Assembly (NCBI RefSeq): GCF_009913235.1 | Contig: NZ_CP047897.1 | Location: 1,569,501 to 1,633,500, forward strand | DNA: 64,000 nucleotides | Direction: 5' to 3' | DNA from: Nibribacter ruber | GTDB taxonomy: Bacteria; Bacteroidota; Bacteroidia; Cytophagales; Hymenobacteraceae | In this document: positions 1 through 8,394 of the stretch, piece after piece | Layout of the letters: each line of letters opens with the position of its first letter | Numbering within the stretch: position 1 is the first letter of the stretch | Position numbers and translations under genes: made by a program | Notes under the pieces: generated by a model | Database searches by the model: none | What the model was told of the DNA's origin: nothing | The model's input: only the letters and a program-made list of their open reading frames with translations

Positions 1-1
1 C

Positions 2-715
2 CCAGAAGAAGTGGCACAACAATGCCGTCTGGTCTTTACTATGCTCTCTACGCCAGATGCGGTAGAAGAAGTAGCCACCGGCCCACAAGGTTTTCTGAAG
101 GTTTTACCCGGCAACTCTCTCTGGGTGGACTGCAGCACCGTGAACCCCTCCTTTACCGCTCGCATGGCCCAAATAGCATTGAAAATGGGACACCGTTTTG
201 TAGACGCACCCGTATCTGGCTCCCTGATGCCCGCGCAGAATGGCCAGCTGATCTTTTTGGTTGGTGGCGAGGCAAAGGACGTGGAAGAGATCAGGCCGCT
301 GCTGGACGTGATGGGCAAAGCCGTGACGCACGTGGGCGGCCACGGCCAGGGCGCCAGCATGAAGATGACCGTGAACATGCTCATGGGCCACGTAATGGCC
401 GCCTTTTCCGAAGCCTTGACCTTGGGAAGTTCGCTGGGAATCTCTGAGGAGGTGCTTTGCCAAACCTTGCTTTCTGGCCCGGCCGCAGCCCCCTTCCTGA
501 AACTGAAGGAAAACAAGCTCCTCACGCGTGATTTCTCTCCGGAGTTTCCGTTGGAATGGATGCACAAGGACCTGCATCTGGCCAGCGTGACGGCCTATGA
601 GCAAGGCGTGGCTTTACCCGGCCTGCAAACCGTCAAAGAACTCTACGCCCAAGCCAAACAAAACGGCCTAGCTGACCAGGATTTTTCCTCTATTTACAGT
701 TTCCTAAAAGGCTAA
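2..715 (+). CDS. NAD(P)-dependent oxidoreductase, 3-hydroxyisobutyrate dehydrogenase family (5' truncated)
   Basis: This is the C-terminal 237 residues or so of a beta-hydroxyacid dehydrogenase; the Rossmann GxGxxG N-terminus lies before the window. The frame is open to base 2, so the GTG at 11 is an internal valine and not a start. The family signature DAPVSGS is followed by GQL and VGG, and the catalytic lysine sits in GQGASMK with the following Asn four residues later, all intact. Family members reduce or oxidise short 3-hydroxyacids such as hydroxyisobutyrate, tartronate semialdehyde or glyoxylate; the substrate cannot be told here. It converges on the next gene across palindrome copy 1. 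Confidence 0.85.
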   Translation, partial: PEEVAQQCRLVFTMLSTPDAVEEVATGPQGFLKVLPGNSLWVDCSTVNPSFTARMAQIALKMGHRFVDAPVSGSLMPAQNGQLIFLVGGEAKDVEEIRPLLDVMGKAVTHVGGHGQGASMKMTVNMLMGHVMAAFSEALTLGSSLGISEEVLCQTLLSGPAAAPFLKLKENKLLTRDFSPEFPLEWMHKDLHLASVTAYEQGVALPGLQTVKELYAQAKQNGLADQDFSSIYSFLKG

Positions 716-761
716 GTCTGTACTGTACCTGCCAGCGAACAGACATAATTCCAAATACCAT

Positions 762-809
762 AAACCCGTTTTTGGCATCTTTTCTGGAAAAGAGGCCAAA
801 AACGGGTTT
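762..809. repeat. 38-nt palindromic unit, copy 1 (extended)
   Basis: Core 767-804 with arms CGTTTTTGG and CCAAAAACG. The dyad continues outward by AAACC/GGTTT. It lies between two convergent genes. Confidence 0.85.
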
Positions 810-888
810 TGATTTCTACCATGGCGTAAGCGTCCTTCATCAGAAATCAACTGCTTTCAAACTATTGGCAGAAAAATCAAAAAGCAGC

Positions 889-2130
889 CTAAATCACGTC
901 ACTCAGATAGAGCGTGGTTTTGATGGTGGCGGAGTCGCGTTTTACTTGGAGTTTGAGTTTGCGGCCGGGCTTGCTTTGGAACAGGCTCAGGATTTCTTCC
1001 AGGGACTTGGTGGCGCAGTTCACGCCGTCAATGGTGAGCAGGGCATCGCCCTTTATAAGGCCCGCCTTGCTGCTGGCAGAGTTGGGAAGCACATCAGAAA
1101 CAGTGTAGTAATTTAAACCTGGGATGGGCGTGACAATTTCCAGCCCGCTCAGGTTAAAGTAAAACGGCGAGCCGTACTTGTAGTTCTGGGTCAGGAACAT
1201 CTGGCCGTTCTGGTAGTCCATCACCACTTTGAACCGTTGCAGAATGTCGGCGCCCAGGTTGCCATTGCGGTTTTTGAGATTGAGCGCGTGCTGGATGGAG
1301 ATGGAATCTGGGAACGAGGCCGGAGGGCGCTTCAGCAGGAAGCTTCCCAGTTGCAGGCTTTCTACGCGGCCAATGCGACCATGGATTTCACCGTTCAGGC
1401 CGCGGCCCAGGTAAGCTTCAATGTTGGGCTGTGGTATTTTCAGGGCGGCAATGGAAGGCAGGTACAGCAACATGGTCGTGCTCAGGCCACTGTCAATGAC
1501 CAACCGGATGGGGTGCTTTATGCCGTCTTCAGAGGTAATGACCGCTTTCACGTAAGGCTTGGCGTCTTCAATGAAAATGGGCACCCGGCTGGCCTTTTTT
1601 AGCCGTTTCTTGGGGTAGGTGCCGGGTTTGAACAGCGTTAAGACCCGGTTCTGGTAGTCAATCTCAACCACAAAATTTTTAAACAGGGAGTAGCCAATGA
1701 TGCCGTGTATCTCCACCCCCAGCCGCGTAGAAAGGCTGAAGATGTTCTCCATGAGCACCAGCATCTGCTGGCCCTTGGCCTCAATCCCAGAAAAGTGGAT
1801 GCGGTTGCCCGAGGAGTTCATCGCTTTGATGCCTTCGCCCTTGCCTAGGCCGCGCAGACTCAGAGGCCGCACATTGTTAAGGGTAATGGAGTCAAACTTG
1901 CCCAGCTGCGTGAGAAGCGATGTCTCCACGCCCGTATCTACCACAAAATTGAGCGGCTTGGAGTTGTTGATGTTCACCGGAATGACCACCAGGTTGTGCA
2001 CCAGCTTGAACGGGATCTTGACGAAGTTCTTAGAAGCGGGGAATTTAAACTCCTCCACCTCTACCTGTTGGGCAAACGCCGCGGTAGTTGTCAAGAGAAA
2101 CCACAATATCCAGAAATGACGTAACCGCAT
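889..2130 (-). CDS. Secreted retropepsin-like aspartyl protease with C-terminal PDZ domain
   Basis: The protein has two aspartyl-protease half-motifs, VDTGVETS (about residue 64) and IDSGLSTT (about residue 200), each followed by a hydrophobic strand, and a C-terminal PDZ domain (about 330-410) containing SSKAGLIKGDALLTIDG. I start at 2130 because MRLRHFWILWFLLTTTAAFA is a clean signal peptide; an ATG at 2160 would put ten polar residues in front of it. Family members of Bacteroidota with this layout are envelope or periplasmic proteins of unproven substrate. Both half-sites are in one chain, so it need not dimerise as retroviral proteases do. Confidence 0.8.
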   Translation of the reverse strand: MRLRHFWILWFLLTTTAAFAQQVEVEEFKFPASKNFVKIPFKLVHNLVVIPVNINNSKPLNFVVDTGVETSLLTQLGKFDSITLNNVRPLSLRGLGKGEGIKAMNSSGNRIHFSGIEAKGQQMLVLMENIFSLSTRLGVEIHGIIGYSLFKNFVVEIDYQNRVLTLFKPGTYPKKRLKKASRVPIFIEDAKPYVKAVITSEDGIKHPIRLVIDSGLSTTMLLYLPSIAALKIPQPNIEAYLGRGLNGEIHGRIGRVESLQLGSFLLKRPPASFPDSISIQHALNLKNRNGNLGADILQRFKVVMDYQNGQMFLTQNYKYGSPFYFNLSGLEIVTPIPGLNYYTVSDVLPNSASSKAGLIKGDALLTIDGVNCATKSLEEILSLFQSKPGRKLKLQVKRDSATIKTTLYLSDVI

Positions 2131-2315
2131 GAAAATTGATCTCTTTAGACAGGAAGCCATTACTAGCCGACAGGTGTAGTAATATAATCAACTTCTGATT
2201 AATTACATACAAATCTCCCTATATTTATAAACTATGCTACGGCCGTATGTCCGTTTCTAGGGAGCCTGGCTTCCCATCTGGCGCTGTCGGGCCTGGTCAT
2301 CCTTAAAAACCAGAC

Positions 2316-2357
2316 GCCTTTTTTGGGCTGTTTTCTGGAAAACGGGCCAAAAACGGC
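2316..2357. repeat. 38-nt palindromic unit, copy 2
   Basis: Core 2318-2355. The left arm has lost its CG (reads CTTTTTTGGG). Outer GC/GC pair retained. Unusual in lying between divergent genes (2130 minus, 2420 plus), so it cannot be a terminator for either neighbour. Confidence 0.75.
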
Positions 2358-2419
2358 AGCAACAGCAAGCGCCAAAGAAGTTCTTTTGTTAACTTGCTGT
2401 TTTTAAAGAATCTTCTGCC

Positions 2420-2938
2420 ATGAGCGCCGCTATCTACCAACAGTTCCTTTCCCAGGTTTTCTCACAAGAGGCAGCCACTCTGCACACTAGACTCACGCCT
2501 TTATACCAAGAGCTGGAAGAGGCCTTGCAGCAGGCCCGTCCTGGCAGGTTAAGCCAGGAGTTGGTAAGTTTCAAATATGAGCGCCTGCGCCTGGGCATTG
2601 CCATTACCTTGTTGCAGCTGCTCACAGACCTGGGCGGCGACCAGGACAGCGCCGAAGTACGCGACCTGCTGATAGACGCCCTGGACGCGCCCAACGTGCA
2701 GGAGATTGACAAGCGCATCCAGAAAAAAGGTCACCTGTTTGAAGAACTCTACACCGATTTGTACGTGAACGCAGAGGCCGAGCACGTGCTGGCCCTATTT
2801 GAGCGTACCCTGCAAGCCTCGTCTAAAGAAGAAACAGACGAGCTCCTGGAAGAAGCCCTGGAACTAGCTCATGACTTGGAGATTCAGCCCGGCCATGATG
2901 AGGATGAGGACGATGATTCTGAGGGCAACCCTGCGTAA
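2420..2938 (+). CDS. Hypothetical acidic helical protein
   Basis: I do not recognise this 172-residue protein. It has no signal peptide or membrane segment. It is predicted mostly helical by eye (Leu/Glu/Gln-rich heptad-like stretches at 10-75 and 95-150) and ends in a strongly acidic tail of Asp/Glu around residues 158-168. It is 24 nt upstream of a DUF2721 membrane protein on the same strand, which suggests co-transcription. A cytosolic partner or adaptor role is possible but unsupported. Confidence 0.7.
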   Translation: MSAAIYQQFLSQVFSQEAATLHTRLTPLYQELEEALQQARPGRLSQELVSFKYERLRLGIAITLLQLLTDLGGDQDSAEVRDLLIDALDAPNVQEIDKRIQKKGHLFEELYTDLYVNAEAEHVLALFERTLQASSKEETDELLEEALELAHDLEIQPGHDEDEDDDSEGNPA

Positions 2939-2962
2939 CCTGCCGTTGCTTTTCTCACTGCC

Positions 2963-3382
2963 ATGGAGATAACGCTCACCACCCCCGCCCTGCTGTTCCC
3001 GGCTTTGTCTTTGTTGCTGCTGGCGTTCACCAACCGGTTCATGTCTCTGGCCAAGCTCATCAGGGATTTAAAGCACCGGTACCAGACCTCGCACAGCCAT
3101 CTGGTGTTCGGACAAATCCAGAACCTGCGTACGCGGCTCTTCTTGATCAGAAACATGCAGGCCATGGGCATTGCCAGCATGTTCTCCTGCGTGCTGTGCA
3201 TGTTTATGCTGTACAGAGGCTGGCAGACTGCCGGTGAAATCATCTTCGGTGTCAGCCTGGTGCTTTTGATGGTGTCAATGTCCCTCTCCTTCCGGGAAAT
3301 CCAGATTTCTGTAAAGGCGCTTGAACTAGAATTGAGCGACCTGGAGCAGGGAGAAGCCAGCGGACCGTTGGTGCTTCCTTAA
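2963..3382 (+). CDS. DUF2721 family membrane protein
   Basis: The 139-residue protein has a first hydrophobic segment (about 7-27, LLFPALSLLLLAF), a cytosolic basic stretch with LRTRLFLIRNMQAMGI, and two further membrane segments (about 70-90 and 95-115). The pattern TNRFMSLAKLIRDL then LRxRxxLIRxMQ matches my knowledge of DUF2721, a widely spread family of unknown function. It is the second gene of a likely two-gene unit with the acidic protein at 2420. Confidence 0.75.
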   Translation: MEITLTTPALLFPALSLLLLAFTNRFMSLAKLIRDLKHRYQTSHSHLVFGQIQNLRTRLFLIRNMQAMGIASMFSCVLCMFMLYRGWQTAGEIIFGVSLVLLMVSMSLSFREIQISVKALELELSDLEQGEASGPLVLP

Positions 3383-3421
3383 TAATCTGTCCCTGCGCCG
3401 GTTCCTGAAACGGATGCCTGC

Positions 3422-3429
3422 TAAATTTG
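3422..3429 (+). promoter_or_regulatory. Candidate Bacteroidota -7 box (TAAATTTG) upstream of queA
   Basis: It matches TAnnTTTG and ends 28 nt before the queA ATG. No clear TTTG -33 box is seen at the usual spacing. Confidence 0.3.
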
Positions 3430-3457
3430 CCATTACTTTTATCGTTTTACTACGCGC

Positions 3458-4690
3458 ATGAGTGCCTTCCATCCCCGTCAGATTTCCATCTCAGACTATA
3501 CCTATGACCTCCCGGAGGAACGCATAGCCCAGTTTCCGCTGGAGGAAAGGGACCAGTCCCGTCTGTTGCTCTACCAGCAGGGTCGCATTGCAGATGCCCG
3601 GTTTACTGATTTGCCCAACGCGTTGCCGGCCCAATCCTTGTTGGTGTTCAACAATACCAAGGTGGTGCAGGCGCGTCTGCGTTTCCAGAAAGCCACGGGT
3701 GGCATGATTGAGTTGTTCTGTCTGGAGCCGCTGGAGCCCATCAGAGAAGTGCAGCAAGCCATGCAGCAGACGCAATCTGTGGTCTGGAAATGTTTGGTGG
3801 GCAACAACAAGCGCTGGCGCGAAGGCCGTCTGGAAATGCCCCTCGGTCCTTCCCCAGAAAGCGGTGTTCTGAACGCGGAGCGCTTGGCTCCTGCCGAGGA
3901 AGGCTATGCCATCCGGTTCTCCTGGACGCAGGCAGAGCGCACCTTCGCGGAGGTGCTGGAAATTGCCGGTCTTCTGCCGCTGCCTCCGTATATGAACCGC
4001 GATGCCGCCCCAGAAGACCAGAACCGCTACCAGACCGTGTATGCCGCCGCCGCCGGTGCCGTGGCCGCACCTACCGCCGGCCTGCACTTTACGCCGCGGG
4101 TGCTGGAGCAATTGCAACAGCGAAAACACCAAGCGGCGTTTGTGACCCTGCACGTGGGCGCAGGGACATTCAAGCCAGTCAAGTCTGAGGTGATGGAGCA
4201 CCATTACATGCACCCAGAGCAGCTTTCTGTGGATAGAGAGATGGTAGAGCAGCTACTTCGGCATTTGGGCAGACCCGTCATTGCCGTGGGCACCACTTCC
4301 ATGCGCACCCTGGAAAGTCTGTATTGGCTGGGCGTAGGCTTGTCTATGGGTTCCCTGCCCACCGAAGAGGATCAGTTACTAGTGCCGCAATGGCTGCCGT
4401 ATGACCAGCGCACCTCTCTTTCTGTGCAGGAGGCGCTGGAGAGCATTATCCATTATTTAGATCAGCAAGGGCTCACTCACTTACAGGCCACCACCCGTAT
4501 TTTGATTGCCCCCGGCTACCAGTTCAAGCTCTGCACTGGCCTCATCACCAATTTCCACCAGCCTACCAGCACGCTTTTGCTTTTGGTAGCGGCTCTCATC
4601 GGCCCGGCCTGGCAGAAGGTGTACAAGCACGCCCTGGCCAACAACTACCGCTTCTTAAGCTACGGAGACAGCTCTCTGCTACTCCCTTGA
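3458..4690 (+). CDS. queA: S-adenosylmethionine:tRNA ribosyltransferase-isomerase
   Basis: QueA transfers and isomerises the ribosyl group of SAM onto 7-aminomethyl-7-deazaguanine in tRNA, making epoxyqueuosine. The 410-residue protein begins with the typical ISDYTYDLPEERIAQFPLEE, then QSRLL, a VFNNTKVVQARL segment, the GAVAAPTAGLHFT region, HVGAGTFKPV and, near the C-terminus, ITNFHQPTSTLLLLVAA. Residues about 105-150 vary from the usual family, but length is near the bacterial norm allowing for an insertion. A second queuosine-type gene, queD, is at 53.5 kb. The palindrome begins seven bases after the stop codon. Confidence 0.95.
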   Translation: MSAFHPRQISISDYTYDLPEERIAQFPLEERDQSRLLLYQQGRIADARFTDLPNALPAQSLLVFNNTKVVQARLRFQKATGGMIELFCLEPLEPIREVQQAMQQTQSVVWKCLVGNNKRWREGRLEMPLGPSPESGVLNAERLAPAEEGYAIRFSWTQAERTFAEVLEIAGLLPLPPYMNRDAAPEDQNRYQTVYAAAAGAVAAPTAGLHFTPRVLEQLQQRKHQAAFVTLHVGAGTFKPVKSEVMEHHYMHPEQLSVDREMVEQLLRHLGRPVIAVGTTSMRTLESLYWLGVGLSMGSLPTEEDQLLVPQWLPYDQRTSLSVQEALESIIHYLDQQGLTHLQATTRILIAPGYQFKLCTGLITNFHQPTSTLLLLVAALIGPAWQKVYKHALANNYRFLSYGDSSLLLP

Positions 4691-4696
4691 TCCCTT

Positions 4697-4736
4697 TCGT
4701 TTTTGGCCTCTTTGCTAGAAAAGAGGCCAAAAACGA
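4697..4736. repeat. 38-nt palindromic unit, copy 3
   Basis: Core 4698-4735, with CTC/GAG inner pairing (GGCCTCTTT and AAAGAGGCC). It follows the queA stop codon at once, between codirectional genes. Confidence 0.85.
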
Positions 4737-4826
4737 TGTTCTGCCTACGCAAAGGTTTGGTTAAGTTGCCTAATCTGAGTAAGTTCCGTTACGCAAACCT
4801 ACCTTACTAAACCCTAAACAACTTGT

Positions 4827-5792
4827 ATGGCAAACTATTACCCTTCAGAGAAAAACATTGATTTAGAATTTCAGGGAAAAGGCTCCCAGTTATTTGAGAT
4901 CCAGTTGGCCAACTGGGTGCTCACGGCCCTTACCTTAGGTCTCTACTATCCTTGGGCCAAGGCCAATATTCTCCGCTACACTTACGCCAAGACCAAACTG
5001 TCTGGCAGTTCCTTTACGTTTCACGGCACTGGCAAGGAGATGTTCATAGGCTACCTGAAGGTAATGGCCTTGGTAGTGGTCTTCTATGCCTCTCTTTTCT
5101 ATGCCGCATTCACCCAGGACCTGGATTTGATCAACTATGTAGTCTATGGATACCTGGCCGTCTTGGTGGTTTTGATTCCGATGGCTATTCATGGCCGCAT
5201 GCGGTACAGAATGTCCCGCACGTCCTGGAGAGGCATTCATTTTGGCTATCGTGGCAGTTTGAAAGAGCTTTCTCTTATGTTTTACCGTGACATATTCCTG
5301 ACCATCATCACCCTGGGCTTTTACCGGGCATGGCTGGAGGTGAATCTGCGCACTTACATTGTCAACAATTTGAGAATGGGCAATGTGCAGTTCCATTTTC
5401 AGGGCACGGGCGCAGAATTGTTCATGATTCATCTAAAAGGCATGATCCTGTCTGGCCTTACCCTGGGTATTTACCTCTTCTGGTACATGCGCGATCTGCA
5501 CTTGTTCTACCTCAACAACATGCTACTGGAGCAGAACGGCAAATATGTAAGGCTGGATTCTACGGTGTCTGGCTTCGGGTATTTTAAACTGTTGGTAGGC
5601 AACCTGCTGTTGGTCATGTTCACGTTAGGACTAGGATCACCGTGGGCCACTGTGCGCACGCTTAAATTCATTATCAACAACACAGACATCATGGGTGATT
5701 TTGACCCAGACAGCCTGGTACAGACCGAGGAAGAATACAAAGACGCGGTCATGGAAGACATGTCTGACATGATGGACTTAGGCTGGGTATAA
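4827..5792 (+). CDS. YjgN family (DUF898) multi-pass membrane protein
   Basis: The 321-residue protein is built from repeats of one unit in which a membrane segment ends in LTLGxYxxW followed by a basic stretch and then FxFxGTG: LTLGLYYPWAKANILRY, ITLGFYRAWLEVNLRTY, LTLGIYLFWYMRDLHLF and FTLGLGSPWATVRTLKF. This is the DUF898 pattern. It ends with an acidic cytosolic tail. It lies 7 nt before a membrane-anchored M48 protease; the DUF898-M48 pairing recurs in bacteria, so the two probably act together in the membrane, function unknown. Confidence 0.85.
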   Translation: MANYYPSEKNIDLEFQGKGSQLFEIQLANWVLTALTLGLYYPWAKANILRYTYAKTKLSGSSFTFHGTGKEMFIGYLKVMALVVVFYASLFYAAFTQDLDLINYVVYGYLAVLVVLIPMAIHGRMRYRMSRTSWRGIHFGYRGSLKELSLMFYRDIFLTIITLGFYRAWLEVNLRTYIVNNLRMGNVQFHFQGTGAELFMIHLKGMILSGLTLGIYLFWYMRDLHLFYLNNMLLEQNGKYVRLDSTVSGFGYFKLLVGNLLLVMFTLGLGSPWATVRTLKFIINNTDIMGDFDPDSLVQTEEEYKDAVMEDMSDMMDLGWV

Positions 5793-5799
5793 GGAATAG

Positions 5800-6906
5800 A
5801 TGGATATGCCCACGTATTCTGGCACGTACTATGACGGGCGCTCCTCCCTGGGGCAGTCCGTAGAGATCATCTTACAAGAAACCGGATTGGCGCTGTACCC
5901 TTCTTCTCTACCGGAGGAAGGGGCAGCGCCTTCTGCTGCCTTTTTCTGGGAAGCAGCCCTGCTCAAGCCCAACGCCTTCCGGGACGGGCCCAAAACGGTA
6001 CTCCGGTACGGAGATTATCCGGCACAGTCCTTAGAGGTGGTTTCTCCAGGCTTCGCAGAGACCATAAAGAAAGCGTATCCAGAGGCAGTCTTCCATAAAA
6101 ACGCCCAGCCGGTTCCCAAGGGACATCGGCCTGGATTGTATGTATTGGGTTTGCTGTTCCTGGCTGGTTTGGCTCTGTGCTATCTCTTTCTGCTGCCTGC
6201 CGTGGCTGATCTGCTGTCTAGGCAGTTGCCCAAAGAAACAGAGATTAGCCTGGGTGAGAAGATTTACACCCAACTCATGGAAAAGGAGCAGGTGGATTCT
6301 GTACGCACCCGTCATGCCCAGCGGTTTCTGAAGCAGCTTTCCATCAAGACGGACTATCCGTTACAGGTGACGGTGGTGCAAGACAAGACTGTGAATGCGT
6401 TTGCCCTGCCGGGCGGCCATCTGGTCATTTACTCGGGACTGCTCAACAAGCTGGAAACCCCTGAAGAACTTGCCGCGCTTTTAGGCCATGAGTACGCCCA
6501 CGTGCAGGAAAAACATACGCTGCGTTCCCTGGCCCGGCAACTTTCTTCTTACATTTTCCTGTCCCTGCTGTTTAATGACGTGGCCGGGCTTTCAGGTCTT
6601 ATCCTAGAGAACGCAGACAAGCTAAATTCCTTGGAGTATAGCCGCACGCTGGAGCAAGAAGCAGACACCAAGGGCTTCTTTTTACTCAAGGCCAATGCGC
6701 TCAACCCCAAAGGCATGCAACGCTTGTTTGAACGGCTGCAGGAGGAGGATTCTTCCGGTTCTCAGGTACCCACACTCCTGAGTACGCACCCGCTCACCAC
6801 AGACCGCCTCCAACACCTGAAGGAACTGATCCAACAACACCCTTACACTTCTGCTCCGGCATCTGCTCCATTGCAACAAGCCTGGCGGTCCTTGCAACAG
6901 AGATAG
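5800..6906 (+). CDS. Membrane-anchored M48 family zinc metalloprotease
   Basis: The N-terminal 105 residues form a small cytosolic beta-rich domain. One membrane segment follows (about 112-135). The M48 domain contains the zinc motif HEYAH (residues 230-234) and the downstream glutamate motif EQEADTKG (about 285) as third ligand. Family members (Oma1/BepA/HtpX-like) degrade misfolded membrane or envelope proteins. The start is 7 nt after the DUF898 gene; a second ATG at 5806 is equally possible. Confidence 0.9.
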   Translation: MDMPTYSGTYYDGRSSLGQSVEIILQETGLALYPSSLPEEGAAPSAAFFWEAALLKPNAFRDGPKTVLRYGDYPAQSLEVVSPGFAETIKKAYPEAVFHKNAQPVPKGHRPGLYVLGLLFLAGLALCYLFLLPAVADLLSRQLPKETEISLGEKIYTQLMEKEQVDSVRTRHAQRFLKQLSIKTDYPLQVTVVQDKTVNAFALPGGHLVIYSGLLNKLETPEELAALLGHEYAHVQEKHTLRSLARQLSSYIFLSLLFNDVAGLSGLILENADKLNSLEYSRTLEQEADTKGFFLLKANALNPKGMQRLFERLQEEDSSGSQVPTLLSTHPLTTDRLQHLKELIQQHPYTSAPASAPLQQAWRSLQQR

Positions 6907-6946
6907 AAACAAAACCTGGGTTTGGACAACCCTAGAAGTAAGGGCA

Positions 6947-6986
6947 AATAAAAAAGAGGAGGCGTTAGGCCTCCTCTTTTTTATTT
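6947..6986. terminator. Bidirectional intrinsic terminator
   Basis: A hairpin with stem AGAGGAGGC/GCCTCCTCT is flanked by A and T runs on both sides, between the convergent M48 and SusD genes. No 38-nt palindrome is present here. Confidence 0.9.
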
Positions 6987-7008
6987 AAGGGTAAGTTGAG
7001 ATTACAGA

Positions 7009-8385
7009 TTAATATCCAGGATTCTGCTTGCCCAAGTTAGGGTTGGTCTCAAACTGCTGGAATGGCAATGGCCATAAGTTCCGGAAGGTGTTGTCTTGCG
7101 TTTCGGCTGTTTCTGGACAGAAATTAAGGACGGCACAGGTCTGTCCAAAACGCTTCAAGTCCATGAACCGAAGACCTTCAACCGCAAACTCCAGACGGCG
7201 TTGTTTTAAAATCTCCGTCAAAGCTTCTGCGTTGGTGGCAGGATTGGCATCTGCTACCCCAGCACGGTTTCTAATCATATTAATGTCATCTACCACCTGC
7301 TGAGAAGGTGCAGCACCTGCCGCTCCCAGACGGGCGTTGGCTTCGGCTCTGATCAGGTACATTTCGGCTAACCTCAGGATGACCACGTTATCACTGCCAT
7401 TTACTACGTCATCATATTTGACAACTCTTCTTCGGGTACCCTGCTGCAAGGTAGTCTCTCCAAATCTCTCCCCCCCATCACTTGAAAGCAGGTTGAAAAG
7501 CCCGGCAGAAACATAGAATTTTTGACCTGGCACCGCGGGGTTAGAAGAACTGGCCAGTGCGTTTTGATCATCTTCATTGAAGGCAAGTTCAAAAATTGAC
7601 TCAGAAGAGGCATTGTCCGTACCAGAAGCATCAAAGATTTTTCCGAAGTTTTCTTCTAAACTAAAGGGACCGTTATCAATCACGTTAGATGCCTTATCCC
7701 GTGCCTGAGCATAATTGCCTTGTTGCAAGTATACTCTAGCCAGGAGCGCTGTAGCAGCCCAACCAGAGCCACTGAAGACATCTTCGTCATCTGCTACCAG
7801 TTTGGTTTCTGCCACAGTCAGGTCAGAGATAATCTGGGTATACACCTCCGCCTCAGTGCTTCTACCTTGGTTTTGAATACCTCCTACATCAATGGTGGGT
7901 TTGGTAACAATCGGGACGCCTCCAAATACTTTCAGCAAATCAAAATAAGCCAGGCCCCTCAAGAAATGAGCTTCGCCCACAATTCTATCCTTTTCCTCCT
8001 GCTCAATGTTGGCCAGCGCATTCACTTCCTGTATCACTACATTGGCTCTGCCAATGGCGGTATAAATAGAAGCCCAGGTGTTGGCAATCTGCAGGTTGGT
8101 AGGATTGATGTTACGGCTGGCTACTTCTCTGTGGGTGCTAAAAGTACCTGTGAACGTGAGGTTATCTGTATACAGGTCTTGGTAGTATAGGTAAGACAAC
8201 CCATAATAATCACCTGCTTGAAAGGCGCTGTAGACTCCTTGCAACGCTCTGTCTGCTGACCGGGCGTCAATGATGGCTCCTTCAAACTCTATGCTAGCGG
8301 TAGGCTCTACGTCCAGCACATCTTGGCAGGAAGTGAAAACACTCAATCCTGCACTAATAAAAAGTATATAAAGTCTCTTTTTCAT
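7009..8385 (-). CDS. SusD/RagB family nutrient-binding outer membrane lipoprotein
   Basis: A lipoprotein signal peptide ends in SVFTSC at about residue 20. Family features include the N-terminal ARSADRALQGVYSAFQ, the AEAHFLRGLAYFDLLKVFGGVPI helix (quoted in part: FLRGLAYFDLL), ILRLAEMYLIRAEA, and the C-terminal LKQRRLEFAVEG and LWPLP. SusD proteins form a lid over the SusC transporter and bind the incoming glycan or peptide. It starts 9 nt downstream of the SusC stop codon, in one operon. No glycosidase or protease is adjacent to reveal the ligand. Confidence 0.95.
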   Translation of the reverse strand: MKKRLYILFISAGLSVFTSCQDVLDVEPTASIEFEGAIIDARSADRALQGVYSAFQAGDYYGLSYLYYQDLYTDNLTFTGTFSTHREVASRNINPTNLQIANTWASIYTAIGRANVVIQEVNALANIEQEEKDRIVGEAHFLRGLAYFDLLKVFGGVPIVTKPTIDVGGIQNQGRSTEAEVYTQIISDLTVAETKLVADDEDVFSGSGWAATALLARVYLQQGNYAQARDKASNVIDNGPFSLEENFGKIFDASGTDNASSESIFELAFNEDDQNALASSSNPAVPGQKFYVSAGLFNLLSSDGGERFGETTLQQGTRRRVVKYDDVVNGSDNVVILRLAEMYLIRAEANARLGAAGAAPSQQVVDDINMIRNRAGVADANPATNAEALTEILKQRRLEFAVEGLRFMDLKRFGQTCAVLNFCPETAETQDNTFRNLWPLPFQQFETNPNLGKQNPGY

Positions 8386-8394
8386 GTCTGAAAA